DNA of 64,000 nt, from contig KV919021.1 in NCBI GenBank assembly GCA_002049455.2, forward strand, positions 1 to 64,000, in the 5' to 3' direction. Position numbers and translations under genes: made by a program. Every line of letters begins with the position of its first letter. The first letter of the stretch is position 1. This document shows positions 34,310 through 44,937 of this stretch, in pieces. A model generated the notes under the pieces. It worked only from the letters and a program-made list of their open reading frames with translations. It was not told where the DNA came from and searched no databases. Origin of the DNA: Porphyra umbilicalis. Its lineage: Eukaryota; Rhodophyta; Bangiophyceae; Bangiales; Bangiaceae.

Positions 34310-34841
34310 GGGCCGGTTGAAAGGCGGGCGTGCGGGATGGCAGGCGGCTGCAAAGGCATGGTGGTGCCCCGCGCTGCTCGTATTGCATTCCGCCATGGAC
34401 GCTGGATGGTGATGGATGGGCGGAGCGCAGGGTTGTGGGCGGGTGGGCAGGCGCGAAGGTGCCCCGCCGCCAACTTGGCATATCGCCGTCGGTGCCTCCT
34501 GCTCGTGCTTGTCTCGTACTAGGAGTGGTTTTGCTGCTGGTGGCTGGTTTTTTCGGTGGCCTGGCCTTCTTTTTATCTGTTTCTTCTCTGTCCTTCTCTG
34601 TTGCTTGTCCGTCTTGATTGGCTCTATTTTTCGACGCTGTGGTGGGGGTGGCGGCGAGGCGGTGCCTCCACAGACGCGCGGCGCGACCCGTGAGGCCCCG
34701 CACCGGTCGGCCAGCCACCTCCCGCAATCCTATTTATCGCCTCATTGGGACGATGCGCGTGCGACGCGACGCTCGCGGTAAACATTGGCACGGCGCTTCC
34801 CAAACGACACTCGCCTCTCGCCTCGAGCCCCCCCCCCACCC
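34310..34841. other. 3' intergenic between convergent genes
   Basis: Convergent 3' ends of the SET gene and the TTC1-like gene. T-rich stretch at 34520-34625. On the coding strand of the TTC1-like gene the stop TGA is followed at once by GGGT and a run of about ten G. No gene seen. Confidence 0.55.
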
Positions 34842-35342
34842 TCAGCCCCCAAACTTGATGTTGTAGCTCCCCGTCGCCGGATCCTTCTCCGTCTTGAACG
34901 CGCTCAAGTCAATGCCAAAGGGCTTGAGGAAGGCGCTGCCCATATCCTTGAGCGCCGCCATCGCCTCCCCCTTTTGCCGCTCCGCCGCCGCCGCCGCCGC
35001 CGCGTCGAGGCGGGTGGCTTCGCGCTCGAGCTCGGCCGGGCTCTGCGCCGCCGCCGCCGCCCCCCCCCCCCCCCCGACGGACCGCCGCCGCCCTCCCGGC
35101 GGAGCGTCGCGAGCGACCGCAGGTCCGCCGCCGCGCCCGCGTAGCGCTCGAGGACGCGCCGCGCGGCGGCGCGGCGCGCGTACGCCTTGGCGTACGCGGG
35201 GTCCTCCTCCAACGCGGCCGTGCAGTCGGCGTCGGCGGCGCGCGCCGACGCGCCCCACGCGTCGGCCGCCGCGGTGGCGGCCAACGGGTCGCCGGCGGCA
35301 GAGGACGCGGCGGCGGCGCCGCCGCCGCCGCCGCCGCCCGAC

Positions 35343-35379
<37 letters not shown>

Positions 35380-35806
35380 TGGTGGGAAAGAGCGGCGGCC
35401 GCACCGGCCGCGGGTGGTCCGCCGCGTGGGCGGTGTGGAGGGCCAAGTGCGCGGCCGCGCGGTTGCCCCAAAACACCGCCCGCTCGGCGGGCGGCACCAA
35501 GCCGGGCGCCGAGGAGAGGGCGGTCGTGTAGGCGGCAATCGCGGCGCGGAAGTCGCGCGCCGCAAACGCCGCGTTGCCGGCGGCTTTGGCCGCCCGCGCG
35601 TCGGCGGCGGTTACCGTCGGGTCAATGGGCGCCTTGGACGCGGTGCTGATGCCGCTGACGGCGCTGGGGGTGTCCGCGTCGACGGGGTCCGCGTCCCAGT
35701 CGTCGGAGCTCCGCGACGCGTCCGTGCCGGCGTCGTCGTCGTCGGGGGGGACGGTTTCGGCGGGGGGGGGGGGAGTGACCCCATCAGGCGGGCTGCTCGC
35801 ACTCAT
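34842..35806 (-). CDS. TTC1: TTC1-like tetratricopeptide protein
   Basis: Small TPR protein like TTC1/TPR1, a cytosolic Hsp70/Hsp90 and G-protein adaptor (family knowledge). An acidic N-terminus (PPDDDDAGTDASRSSDDWD) precedes TPR helices: AAKAAGNAAFAARDFRAAIA, ERAVFWGNRAAAHLAL, then a Gly-rich insertion, ADADCTAALEEDPAYAKAYA and RRAAARRVLERYAGAAADL. The C-terminus, ALKDMGSAFLKPFGIDLSAF then DPATGSYNIKFGG, matches the TTC1 tail closely. The frame changes in a C-run near 35061-35076; one extra base joins the TPR part to AAAAAQSPAELEREA and the tail. The start is the ATG at 35806 (MSASSPPDG). The frame is open 39 codons further upstream without family support. Length about 320 residues, near the usual 290. 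Confidence 0.85.
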
Positions 35807-36853
35807 GGGGAACAAGTGGGTGGGGTGGGAAAGGGGAGCAAGAGTACTCGCCGCGGAAGCGCAGGCGAGGAGGGTACGGGTCAAACGCGTCGTCGACAAC
35901 GTGTACGGGTGGCACCGCGACACCGCAAGCGCACGGGGACCGCGTGCGCACGCGGTCCGGGCACGTGCCCGTGGCGTTTCTTAGCAAAATCGCCGACAGT
36001 GTGGCCTGTGGGCACGGGGTACTTTTCGGTCCAGCATCTGTTTTTGGCACTGTACTCTGGCAATACTCACCTGTTTTTCAAGCGCAGTACTCACCTGTTT
36101 ACAGGGTTGAGAGGGGATAATTATAGTCGGATTAATACACCTGAAATTTTCACTGTATTAATGCAAACCATGGATCGGCAGACTATAATTATGCAACGTG
36201 TGCACCACGTGTTGGTAGTTGCTTTCCATTTACTCATGTAACGTTGTATTTAAATCGGGGGAAATGGCTGCCTGGCATTGCCCTCAGCGCCGCCCCCCCA
36301 GCGAAATGGCTGCCTGGCATTGCCCAGCTCCCCCCCCCCCCGCAAAACGGCTGCCTGGCATTGCCCGCAGCGCCAGTGTAAGCTCGCGCCATTGCCGGTG
36401 ACAAGGTAGGTCGCCAGGCGAAACGGTCGGAATATATTTTGATATATATTGGAACGTGGAATGCATAAGTCTTCCACAAATGCTTACTATAACTATACTG
36501 TCAGCCTTTATATAATTATACTGAAATGAAACCTTCAGCGGATGAGTACACCGTAAACTTGCAACCCTGCCTGTTTATCAAGCACAGCGGTGCCTTTGAT
36601 CGGGATCGTACTTGAAATGAGGAGCGCCTGTCCGAGCTTCCACAAACAACAAGTGCCATGTGTGGCCCCCCTGGTGCGGTCTCTCCCGGATGTGCTCCCT
36701 GTCTCTGTCTCCGCATTGCCCCAAAACCAGGCAAGAAGCACGCCACCATGACCGTCATCGCGCCGCCCGCCACCCCCGTCCGCCGCCCCGCCCGCCGACG
36801 GCCGCCCGACCTGTGGCCGCCGCCCGCTCACCCCGTGCGTGTTCTCTGCTACC
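35807..36853. other. Divergent intergenic region
   Basis: Lies between the TTC1-like gene (minus) and the enoyl-CoA hydratase gene (plus), so it probably holds both promoters. AT-rich at 36040-36260 and 36410-36540. Contains the three-copy repeat listed separately. Confidence 0.5.
36261..36373. repeat. Three copies of a 40-bp direct repeat
   Basis: GGCTGCCTGGCATTGCCC recurs three times, preceded by AAAT or AAAC, with a period of about 40 bp and C-runs between copies. It lies in the probable bidirectional promoter. Confidence 0.85.
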
Positions 36854-37915
36854 ATGGCGTCCCACGCGCGCAGCATCCGCCTGCTGAGCCGCGCCGCGAC
36901 GGCCGCGGCCGCGCGGCGACCGGCGCCGTCGGGCGGGGCGGCCCGCGCGGTCGCCACCGCCGCGGGCGCCCCCCCCCCCCGCCCGCGAGCATGGCGTCTC
37001 GCGGTCCCGCTGCCGCGCTGGGCCACCGCCGCCCCCCCCACCGACGTTCCCCTCCCCCCCCCCTCGCGGACGCTGAGGACCACCCCCCCCCGGTCCGCGT
37101 CGGCGCCGACCGACGCTGGCGACGGCGCCGACGCGCCCGACTACAAGTACCTCCGCGTCACGGAAGAGGAGCGCGTCGTGACCATCACCCTCCACCGCCC
37201 CCGCTCCCTCAACGCCGTCCACGGTGCCATGGCGGGGGAGCTGGTCGCCGCCCTCACCGCCGCCGACGCGTCGTCGACGGTCGGCGCCATTGTCCTCACG
37301 GGCGGCCCGACCGTCTTTGCGGCCGGCGCGGACATTGCAGAGATGGCGGCGACGACGTCGTACGCGTCGGCGCGGTTCCGCAAAGACGCGGGCGCGTTTA
37401 TGGACGTCTTCCCCCGCCTCCGCACCCCCGTCGTGGCGGCCGTGGCCGGCTACGCCCTCGGCGGCGGGTGCGAGCTCGCGCTCGCCGCCGACGTGGTGAT
37501 TGCCGAGGAGGGCGCCACCTTTGGCCAACCCGAAGTGCAACTCGGCTTGATCCCGGGCTGGGGCGGCACCCAGCGCCTCGTGCGGGCGGTCGGCAAGGCC
37601 AAGGCCATGGAGATGGTCCTCACCGGCCGCCGCATGGGCGCGGAGGAGGCGGAGCGCGCGGGCCTCGTGTCCCGCATTGTGGCCAAGGGGCGCGCCGAGG
37701 GGGAGGCCGCCGACGTGGCGCGCGTCATTGCGGGGGGGTCCGCGCCGGTCGTTGCCGTCGCCAAGGAGTGTGTGGCGCTCGCGGCGGGGGAGGCAGACGA
37801 CCGGGGCATCCGCTTTGAGCGCCGCGCCTTCCAAGCCCTCTTTTCGTTGGACGATGCCAAGGAGGGGATGAAGGCGTTTGTCGACAAGCGCACGCCCGAG
37901 TGGCGGCACCATTGA
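36854..37915 (+). CDS. ECHS1: Mitochondrial enoyl-CoA hydratase (crotonase)
   Basis: Hydrates 2-trans-enoyl-CoA to 3-hydroxyacyl-CoA in beta-oxidation and amino-acid breakdown. 353 residues from the ATG at 36854 (ACC ATG G context). The N-terminal 90 residues begin MASHARSIRLLSRAATAAAA, are Arg/Ala-rich without acids, and look like a mitochondrial transit peptide with a Pro-rich linker. The crotonase fold follows: VVTITLHRPRSLNAV, the oxyanion-hole segment FAAGADIAEM, and the two catalytic glutamates in GGGCELAL and GQPEVQLG, 20 residues apart as in rat mitochondrial hydratase. LIPGWGGTQRL is also present. The gene is a single unbroken exon. A G-run follows the stop closely. A bifunctional form is excluded by length. 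Confidence 0.93.
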   Translation: MASHARSIRLLSRAATAAAARRPAPSGGAARAVATAAGAPPPRPRAWRLAVPLPRWATAAPPTDVPLPPPSRTLRTTPPRSASAPTDAGDGADAPDYKYLRVTEEERVVTITLHRPRSLNAVHGAMAGELVAALTAADASSTVGAIVLTGGPTVFAAGADIAEMAATTSYASARFRKDAGAFMDVFPRLRTPVVAAVAGYALGGGCELALAADVVIAEEGATFGQPEVQLGLIPGWGGTQRLVRAVGKAKAMEMVLTGRRMGAEEAERAGLVSRIVAKGRAEGEAADVARVIAGGSAPVVAVAKECVALAAGEADDRGIRFERRAFQALFSLDDAKEGMKAFVDKRTPEWRHH

Positions 37916-38539
37916 GTGTGGTGGGGGGGGGGGGGGGGGGGCAAGGGCATGGACCCCGACGCCCGTGGTGTGCGCGTGGCGGGCGGGCGGCTAGCGCATC
38001 GTGTACATGGGTTGGTGGCAGCGTTTTTCGCCGCTCTGTCGACGTGCGTGGCGGGTGGGGGACGGCCGCCGCCGCCGCCGCGGCGACCGCGCGCGGGCCG
38101 CCGGCACCGTGCTGCGAGGCGCGCCGACGGGGCGCCGCGGCGGTCCGTGGCGAGCGACGCGTGCCCGCCGACGGCGCCCGGGCGCCCCGCCGCCGCGTCG
38201 CACCGGCCGCCGCCGGCCGTGGCCGCACGCCGAAAAGGCACCCGCACACGGGCAGGCGGCTCGAAAAAAACTGCGGGCCGGACCGCCGCGCAGCGGCAGC
38301 GGCGCCACTGACCACACCGCCGCCCTCACCCCGCCCCCCTATACAGCGGCGGCGCGGCGGCGCACGCGCCGCCGCGCCGCCCGTCTGGTCTGCTACGCCG
38401 CCCCGCGCCCCGCGCCCAGAGCGGCGTCGCCCCCCCCACCCCCAATAATACATACCCCACCGGCACGACCCGCCCGCCCGCCCGCCCGCGTGCCGGCGGG
38501 TCCGTCGGTGGACCCCCCCCCCCCCCCCCCCCCCCCCCC
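37916..38539. other. 3' intergenic between convergent genes, with poly-G/C runs at both ends
   Basis: The enoyl-CoA hydratase stop is followed within 8 nt by about 20 G (37922-37941). The convergent VPS11 stop codon abuts 28 C on the plus strand (38513-38540), which is G28 on its own coding strand. The DNA between is GC-rich with no recognisable gene; frames open on both strands look like shadows. Confidence 0.7.
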
Positions 38540-40139
38540 CTAGGAAAACGGGTCGCGCCCCAAAAACGCCACGACCGCCGCCCACCCGTCCCCCCCCCCC
38601 CGAGGGACCGCTCAAAGGCCGCCGCCCGCGCCGGCGCGTCCGCGTCGGCCGCCGCCGCCGCCGCCGCCGCCGCCGCGTGGTCGGGCGCGCACAGCGGGCA
38701 CTCGCCCGTCGCGGGCGCCGGCGACGGCGGCGGCGACGCCGCTGCGGCGGCGGGCGGGGAGCCCGCCGGCAGCGGCACCGCCGCCGCCGACGCGGCTGCC
38801 GCCGCCGCGGCCGCGCCGCGGTAGCCGCCGCGGCCGTCGGCGGCGGGGGTGGCGCCCCCCCCCCCACGTCGGGGGGTTCCCCCCCCGCCCCCCCCCCCGG
38901 CGTGGACGGCCCCGGTCGGGGCGGCGGGTCGAGCCCCCCGCCCCCCCCCCCCCCCCACCCCCCCCAAGCGGCGTCGCCGCCATGAGACAATTGGCGTGGT
39001 ACGAGTGCCCGCAATAAAAGTGGACGGCCGGCAGCTCGAGGCCCCCGTCGCACACGGCGCACCGGCGCGGTTGGATGATGAGCGGGGAGGTGCGGAGCGT
39101 CGCCTCCTCTGCCCACAGGGCGGCCACGTCGGCGGCGGCGGCGGCGGCGGCAGCCTCGTCGGCCGCCGCCGCCGACGCGGCCGACGCGAGGGCGCCTTCG
39201 AGGTAGGGGAGCGCCACCGCCAGGGGGGCGGCGGGGGGGGGGGGGGGTCGGGGGGGGGGGCCGGTCCGCGCGCACCCCCCTCCCCATCCGAGTCGGTGCC
39301 GGGGTCGGGGGGGTCCGCCTCCCACCCGGCGGCCACGCCCCCCCCCCGACCGCGCGGCAGAGGGCGTCGAGCACCTCGGCCGGGGACACCCCCCCCGCGC
39401 CCATGGCGGCGAGGACTTCGGCCAAGGCGGCGCGGGCCGGGCCGTCCCCCCCCCTCCCCCCCCCCCCTCCCCCACCGCCACCCCCCCCCCCCCCCCCCCC
39501 CCGGCCACCGCGTCGGCCGCCTCGGCGGCCGCCGCCGGCGCCACCGCCGCGAGCGCGTCTGCCCACAGCCCCGGCGACCGGCGGCCGTGGCGGCGCGCGA
39601 CGCGCAACGCCGGACCCGCGCCCGACGTGGCCGCGCGCAGGCGGCACCCGACGCCGAGCTCATCGTACGCGCGGGACGCTTCGTAGAGCGCCGCCGCGGC
39701 GGGCGCGTGGCCGTGGAGCTCCGCAAGCTCCAACGCCGCCGCCGGCGGCACGTCGACGCGGGAGGAGGAGAGGAAGCGCATGGCGCGGCCGCCAATGGGG
39801 GGGGGGGGCCCGCCGTCGCCGTCGCCGTCGCCACCGCCGCCGCCCGTGCCGCCGGCGGCGTCGCGGCGGCGGCGGCGGCGGCGGGCGGGGGTGATGCCCT
39901 TGGTGGCGGGCGGCAGCACCGCCGGCGGCGGGGCGCCCGCGGCGGCCGCCGCCCGCGCGCGCTCCGCCGCGTGCGCGACGCAGCCGCAGTGGGCGGGGGT
40001 GACCGCGTCGCCGCCCACGTCGAGCGCCATGAGCGCGTCGAGGAGGGGCAACCACACGCCCTCCCCGACCGGCGTCGGGCGGGCACCCCCGCCGCTGCCG
40101 CCGCGGCGCCCCACCCCCCGCCGCCGCCACCCCCCTTCC

Positions 40140-40176
<37 letters not shown>

Positions 40177-42097
40177 CCCCGACGCCCCCCCCCCCCAGCC
40201 GCCGCCCGCCGGCGGTCCGCCTCGAGGCGGCCGAGGTAGGCTTCCAAAAACGCCGCCACCCGCGCCGGGCAGTCGCCCATCAAGCCCGCGAGCGCCACGG
40301 CGGCCGCATCCGGATCCCCCCCCCCCCCCGCGCTTCCGCCGCCGCCGCCACCGCCACCTCCACCGCCGCCGCCACAAACTCCCCCGCGTCCGCCGCCAAC
40401 AGCCGGCGGCCGACGGCCAACGCGACGGCCAACCCCCCCCCCCCGGCGGCAGCTCGCGCACCATCCGCACCGCCGCCGCCACGTCCCCATCCTCCTCCAC
40501 CGCCGCGCGCGCGACCGCCACCCACCGCCCACGCGCGCGCGCGAGGCGCACGGCGGCGCCGCGGAGGCCCGCCGCCCGACACGCGTCGACGGTCGCGTCA
40601 ACGTCGGCGACGCGGGCGGTGGCCATGGCCGCACCGAGGGTGGCGGCGAGGCGCTCGTCGGCCGCGTCGGCGGCGGGGGGGGGGGGGGGGGGGGGGGCTC
40701 GCGCCTGGGGGGGGAGGGGGGGGGGGGGGGTGCCAGCGCCCCACGCGCCCGGTCGTGGCGGTAGCAGGCGACGAGGATGCGAATGTGGGGGGGGTCGCCG
40801 CCGCCGCCCCGAGGAGGCCCTCAATGTACCGCCGGAGGCCGGTGCGCGCGCCGGGCTGGCCGACGAGCTGCATGATGATCCAAGAGGGTTCGACGCCGCC
40901 GGCGGCGCCGCCGTCGGCGGCGGCGGCGGCACGGGGGGGGGGGGGGTGCCCCCGCCACCACTAGACGACAAGCGGGCGCCTTTGGCGCCGCCGCCCCCCC
41001 CCACCCCCCCGCCGCCGTCGGCGAGCGCCGACAGCCCCGCCGCCGCCGCCCCATCCCAATCCCCCCGCCGCACCGCGGCGGCGACGCTCTCCCGCACCGC
41101 CGCCGCGACGAGCGACGCGGCCGCCGCGGCCGCCGCGGCGTCCCCCCCGCCACGGCCGCGGCGCGCCCCGCCCGCGCCGCCGCCGTCGCTTCCGCGACCA
41201 ACCCCCGGCGGAGGAGCAACGCGACGCGCTCCCCGAGCGGCCGCTCCGTCAGCGCGGCGAGCCCCCCCCCCGGGGTGACGACCCACACGCCCCCGCCGGG
41301 CGCGGGCAGCAGCGCCACCGCGTCGCCGCCGGGCCCCCGGTACGCCACCGCCCGCGCGGCGGGGTCGTACGCGAGCAACACGGGCGCGTCGGCGTCGGCG
41401 CCCCCACCCCGACCCCGACCCCCCCCGCCGCCGGGGGCGTGGAGGAGGTACGCCCCCCCCGCCGCGGAGCCGAGGCGCACCCCCCCCCCGGGCGACCCGC
41501 CGCCGCCCGCCGCGCCGTCGGCGGGCGGCGGCGGCGTCGAGGGAAACGCCAAGCAGGCGCCCCGCCCCTCTGGCGTATAAAAAAAGAGGCCGTCGGCGCG
41601 GGCCACGACCAGCTGCCCGCCCGCGCCCGTGACGCCGACGCGCGCGAGGGCGGGCGGCACCCCGTCAGCGTCGAGGACGGTCGCGTCGCCGGCGGGGGCG
41701 GGCGCGACCGCCGCCCCGTCGCCGCCGCCGCCGCCGCCGCCACCGCCGCTGCCGCTGCCGCTGCCGCCGCCGCCGCCGCCGCCGCCGCCGCTGCCGTTGC
41801 CGCCGCCGACCCCCCCCGGCGGTATCAGCGGCACGGCGGCGACGCCGCCCTCTGACACGGCGTACACGCCGCCCGGCCACCACGCGATGGTGCCGACCGG
41901 GACGCCCGCCCCGAGGGGCGGCGCCAGGCGGGCGGCGCGCACGCCCGCGCGCGACGCGGCGGGGTCCCCGGCAACGGCGAGGAGGCCCCCATCCGACAGC
42001 CCGACGGCGGTGCGGCGGCGGCGGCCGCCTTCGACGGCGAGCGCGCCCGAGGGGGGGCCGGGCAACCGCACCGAGCAGATGCACGTGAGGGCGGCGG

Positions 42098-42128
<31 letters not shown>

Positions 42129-42589
42129 GCCGCTGCCGCCGCCGCCGCCGCTGCCCAGGGACCAGTACTTGAGCCAGTAGGCCGGCGCGCCCGCAACGCC
42201 ATCATTGCCGACGGTGAGGATGAGGACTGGGGTCCCCCCCCCGCCCCCCCCTGCGCCCCCCCCCCCCTCCCCCCCCCCCAGCAGCACCCGCGACCCCCCC
42301 CCCGCGGTTGGGTCTGACACGCCCACCGCCACCACCCCCCCCGTGTGCGCGGCGGTCGACGCGGCCGGCGGCAGCGCCGCCGGCGCCCCCCCCCCCGGCA
42401 CGACAAACGCGTCGAGGCGGCCGGTGCGGCCGCACGCGACAGCAATGACATTGGCGCCCGCGGCGAGGAGCGGGGGCGGGGGCGGCACCGCCGCGGGGCC
42501 GCGGCGGGGGGGGGGAGCAGCGGCGTGGCCAGCCGCGTCACGTGGGGGGTGTGGGAGAGGAAGCGGAGGAGCTTCCACCGGAGCGCCAT
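38540..42589 (-). CDS. VPS11: VPS11, HOPS/CORVET core subunit, frame broken at homopolymers
   Basis: Core scaffold of the vacuolar/endosomal tethering complexes HOPS and CORVET. Begins at the ATG at 42589 with MALRWKLLRFLSHT, matching the QWRRF start of the family. Beta-propeller pieces: VIAVACGRTGRLDAFVV and PVLILTVGNDG...YWLKYWSL. Alpha-solenoid pieces: RPLGERVALLLRRGLVAEA, AAVRRGDWDGAAAAGLSAL, PSWIIMQLVGQPG, HIRILVACYRHDRAR and LWAEEATLRTSPLII. C-terminal RING: CAVCDGGLELPAVHFYCGH then SYHANC, and after a Gly/Pro insertion ECPLCAPDH. The tail ends GWAAVVAFLGRDPFS like other VPS11 proteins. The pieces lie in several frames and switch at G/C runs; three switches checked (near 42515, 41147 and 38590) each need one extra base. 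Length about 1,350 versus about 940 usual, because of Ala/Gly/Pro padding. Confidence 0.85.
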
Positions 42590-43330
42590 GGCCGCGACGG
42601 GGGGGGAAGGGGGGGGTGGCCACGGGTGGGGGGGGGGGGGAGTGGGGGGGGGCACCGCCCGCCTCCGGGCCTGGCGCGATCCGGCGGGGGAGGCGGCGAG
42701 CGGGACGGCTCGGGACGGGCACGTGGGCAAACAGTGTAGACGGCTCTGCCTGCAAGGCGCTGATTTCGCTCGGCAACATGCAAATAATTGCATACAAGTC
42801 AGCTCTTTGATTTTTTGACTTGTGGTGCCACTTTGACGGTCTGGTCTAGGGCTTTTGCACGCGTGCGACCTCCTGTGCAAGACGTGGGGCAGATTGCTGG
42901 GTCACCGCAGGATCCTGCCCCCGTCCTAGGACGAGGCGCCCCCAGTCGTCAAGCGCCCCGCCGCACCTGCCCCGATCTGTACTGTCAAGTGCCGCACCTG
43001 AAAGGCGGCACCCCCCACCCGCACGCCCCTTGCCGAGTGATGCGCCAGCGGCGCCAGCAGTGCCCCTCCGCGTGATGCCCCAGCGGCCGCAGTGGCCCCA
43101 GTTTTGGCCGACCCGCCACCCTCGTCGTGCGCGCTGCCCACGTACCAACCCCCGCGCCCGCCACATCTCCCGCCCGTCAAACCAGTTCGCCCCTCCTCCC
43201 CCCCGCTTGCACCTGAACCATCAGCGCCAAACACGCACACACACACGCCCACACCCTTTCCACGCTCCACCACTTCTCTCATCGCCCCCTCCGCAGGCCC
43301 CCGCCCCCTCCCCCCCCACACCCCGTCGCC
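42590..43330. other. Divergent intergenic region
   Basis: Promoter region shared by VPS11 (minus) and the 78-residue protein (plus). A CA-rich stretch (about 43228-43245) and pyrimidine-rich DNA lead up to the plus-strand start. No gene seen. Confidence 0.5.
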
Positions 43331-43567
43331 ATGGGTGCCAAGGGCGTTCTCAACGTCCTTGTGCCGCTGGCCGTGGCCGGCGCCGCCTCCTTCATCCTCT
43401 ACCTCAAGACCGAGGTTGTTCTCGCCGAAACGCGCGAGGCCAATGCCAAGGTGACGGGCAAGGACGCGAATGACGCGGCGGACGAGGCGGGCGCCGCCGC
43501 CATCGCGGCGGTCGATGATGCGACGGCGGCGGTGCGGGCGGCGGCCGACGACGTTGCCCGCGTCTAG
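43331..43567 (+). CDS. 78-residue single-pass membrane microprotein
   Basis: Starts at an ATG in good context (CGCC ATG G). The N-terminus MGAKGVLNVLVPLAVAGAA and the following SFILYL form one transmembrane helix (about residues 6-25). A charged helix follows (KTEVVLAETREANAKVTGKD), then an Ala/Asp-rich tail ending VARV. Size and shape recall small accessory subunits of mitochondrial or plastid membrane complexes, but I cannot name a family. It is a single exon. A pyrimidine-rich leader precedes it and a G-run of more than 20 follows about 50 nt after the stop, as in neighbouring genes. Confidence 0.6.
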   Translation: MGAKGVLNVLVPLAVAGAASFILYLKTEVVLAETREANAKVTGKDANDAADEAGAAAIAAVDDATAAVRAAADDVARV

Positions 43568-44937
43568 GCCCGGATCGGCCGGTGGTGCTGGGGTGGGGTG
43601 GACGGATGAGACGGGGTGCGGGGGGGGGGGGGGGGGGGGGGAGGGGGATGGTAGTGGGGTGGCAAGGTGCGCCTCACGGATGGGTGATGGGGCGGTGCAC
43701 GTGGATGGCGGGGCATCGGTCGAGTTGTGGGCGCCGTCATTGGGGCGGCGGAGCGCGGTGCGGGTGAGGGGGCCACGTCGGCACCGCCCACGCGACCGCC
43801 GTGTGCGGCAGTGATGTGGGGCGTGGGACGGTCGCCGCCGCCCGGTGGCGTCTTGTCTGTGACGCCTGCCTCGGGCGGCCCGACCGGCCTGTCGGACTGT
43901 TGCCGCAGGACGTCGGGTCAACAGGGGCGGACTACCGTGTACGTCATCCCTGCGACACGTGTGGGGTTGGTGTGCGTGCCGCTTGGCGGTGGCGGTTGGT
44001 GCCCCGACGGATGTGGCGTGGCATCCCCACTGGCGAGCGGGCACGCGGCCACTGGCGAGTGGGTCTAGCGCCCTGCGTCGCGAGTCGATCGGCACGCTGG
44101 CGGTACGAGTGGCGTTTGGGCCGCTCGGAGGCTCAGAGCCACGCCGTGGGCACCGCGTTTGGTTTTTTTTTATCACTTGCCGTGCTGTTGCGTGCGCGGC
44201 GCGGTGGCACCCGTTTTGTTTTGGGTGACGTACTTTTTGTCTCTTGCTTTCTATTTGTCCTTTGTCGTCAGGGTCAGACGGACCTCGCTGCGTGTGCCGC
44301 GTGCTGCCTTGGGGTGTCCGAGTCGCAGCGCCGGTTGGGTGGTGAGCGTACCGCATGCCACTGCCTTGTCACGCGGACGCGCGGGGACGTCCAGCGCTTC
44401 CAGTGGCCAACAGCCGCGGCCCGCCGTCTGCGCCCAGCACAAGTCCGACGGCCGCGACGCCGACCAACCGTCCCTGTGCGGTACGTGCGGGTGGCCGTGG
44501 AACCGGCAGCGGAACGCCCTTGGACCGTGCCAGACCCGTTGCGCTGGGCCAACAGCGCGGCGCGGCACCGCCGTATAGGTTTCGCGACGACCTCGGCAGG
44601 CCGAGCGGGCTCCACCTATGGAGGCGGGCGTGCTGCGCCTGCGATGCCCGGCCGCCCTCCGTGGTGGGTGGCGCGCCAGCCGATGTGACCAGTGGGTGAG
44701 TAAACACAAATAGCCCGCACGAGTTACGCTCCCAGCCCCCCGGGAGAAAGAACGCAAGCACGAGAACGAGAGGCAGACGCAAGTGCGCAAGAAAGACCAA
44801 GGGTTGCCAAAAAAAATCAAGGAAAAAGAACAGAGAGACAGACAGTGCCCGACGTGAAAGAGACATGCATTGAGTGCTTTCATCCCCCCGACAACTGCCC
44901 AGACCGCCCTAGAATGTCGACACCGGGCGCATGGCGG
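43568..44937. other. 3' intergenic, no gene recognised
   Basis: Lies between the convergent microprotein and PPK1 genes. A long G-run (about 43620-43641) lies near the left end, a T-run near 44162-44172, and purine-rich AAGAACG-type DNA at 44740-44860. Several frames are open but Arg-rich and without domains. Confidence 0.5.

Noticed and set aside
38540..42589. VPS18 rather than VPS11
   Set aside because: The RING block LELPAVHFYCGHSYH, the N-terminal LRWKLLRF and the C-terminal VVAFLGRDPFS fit VPS11 better than VPS18.
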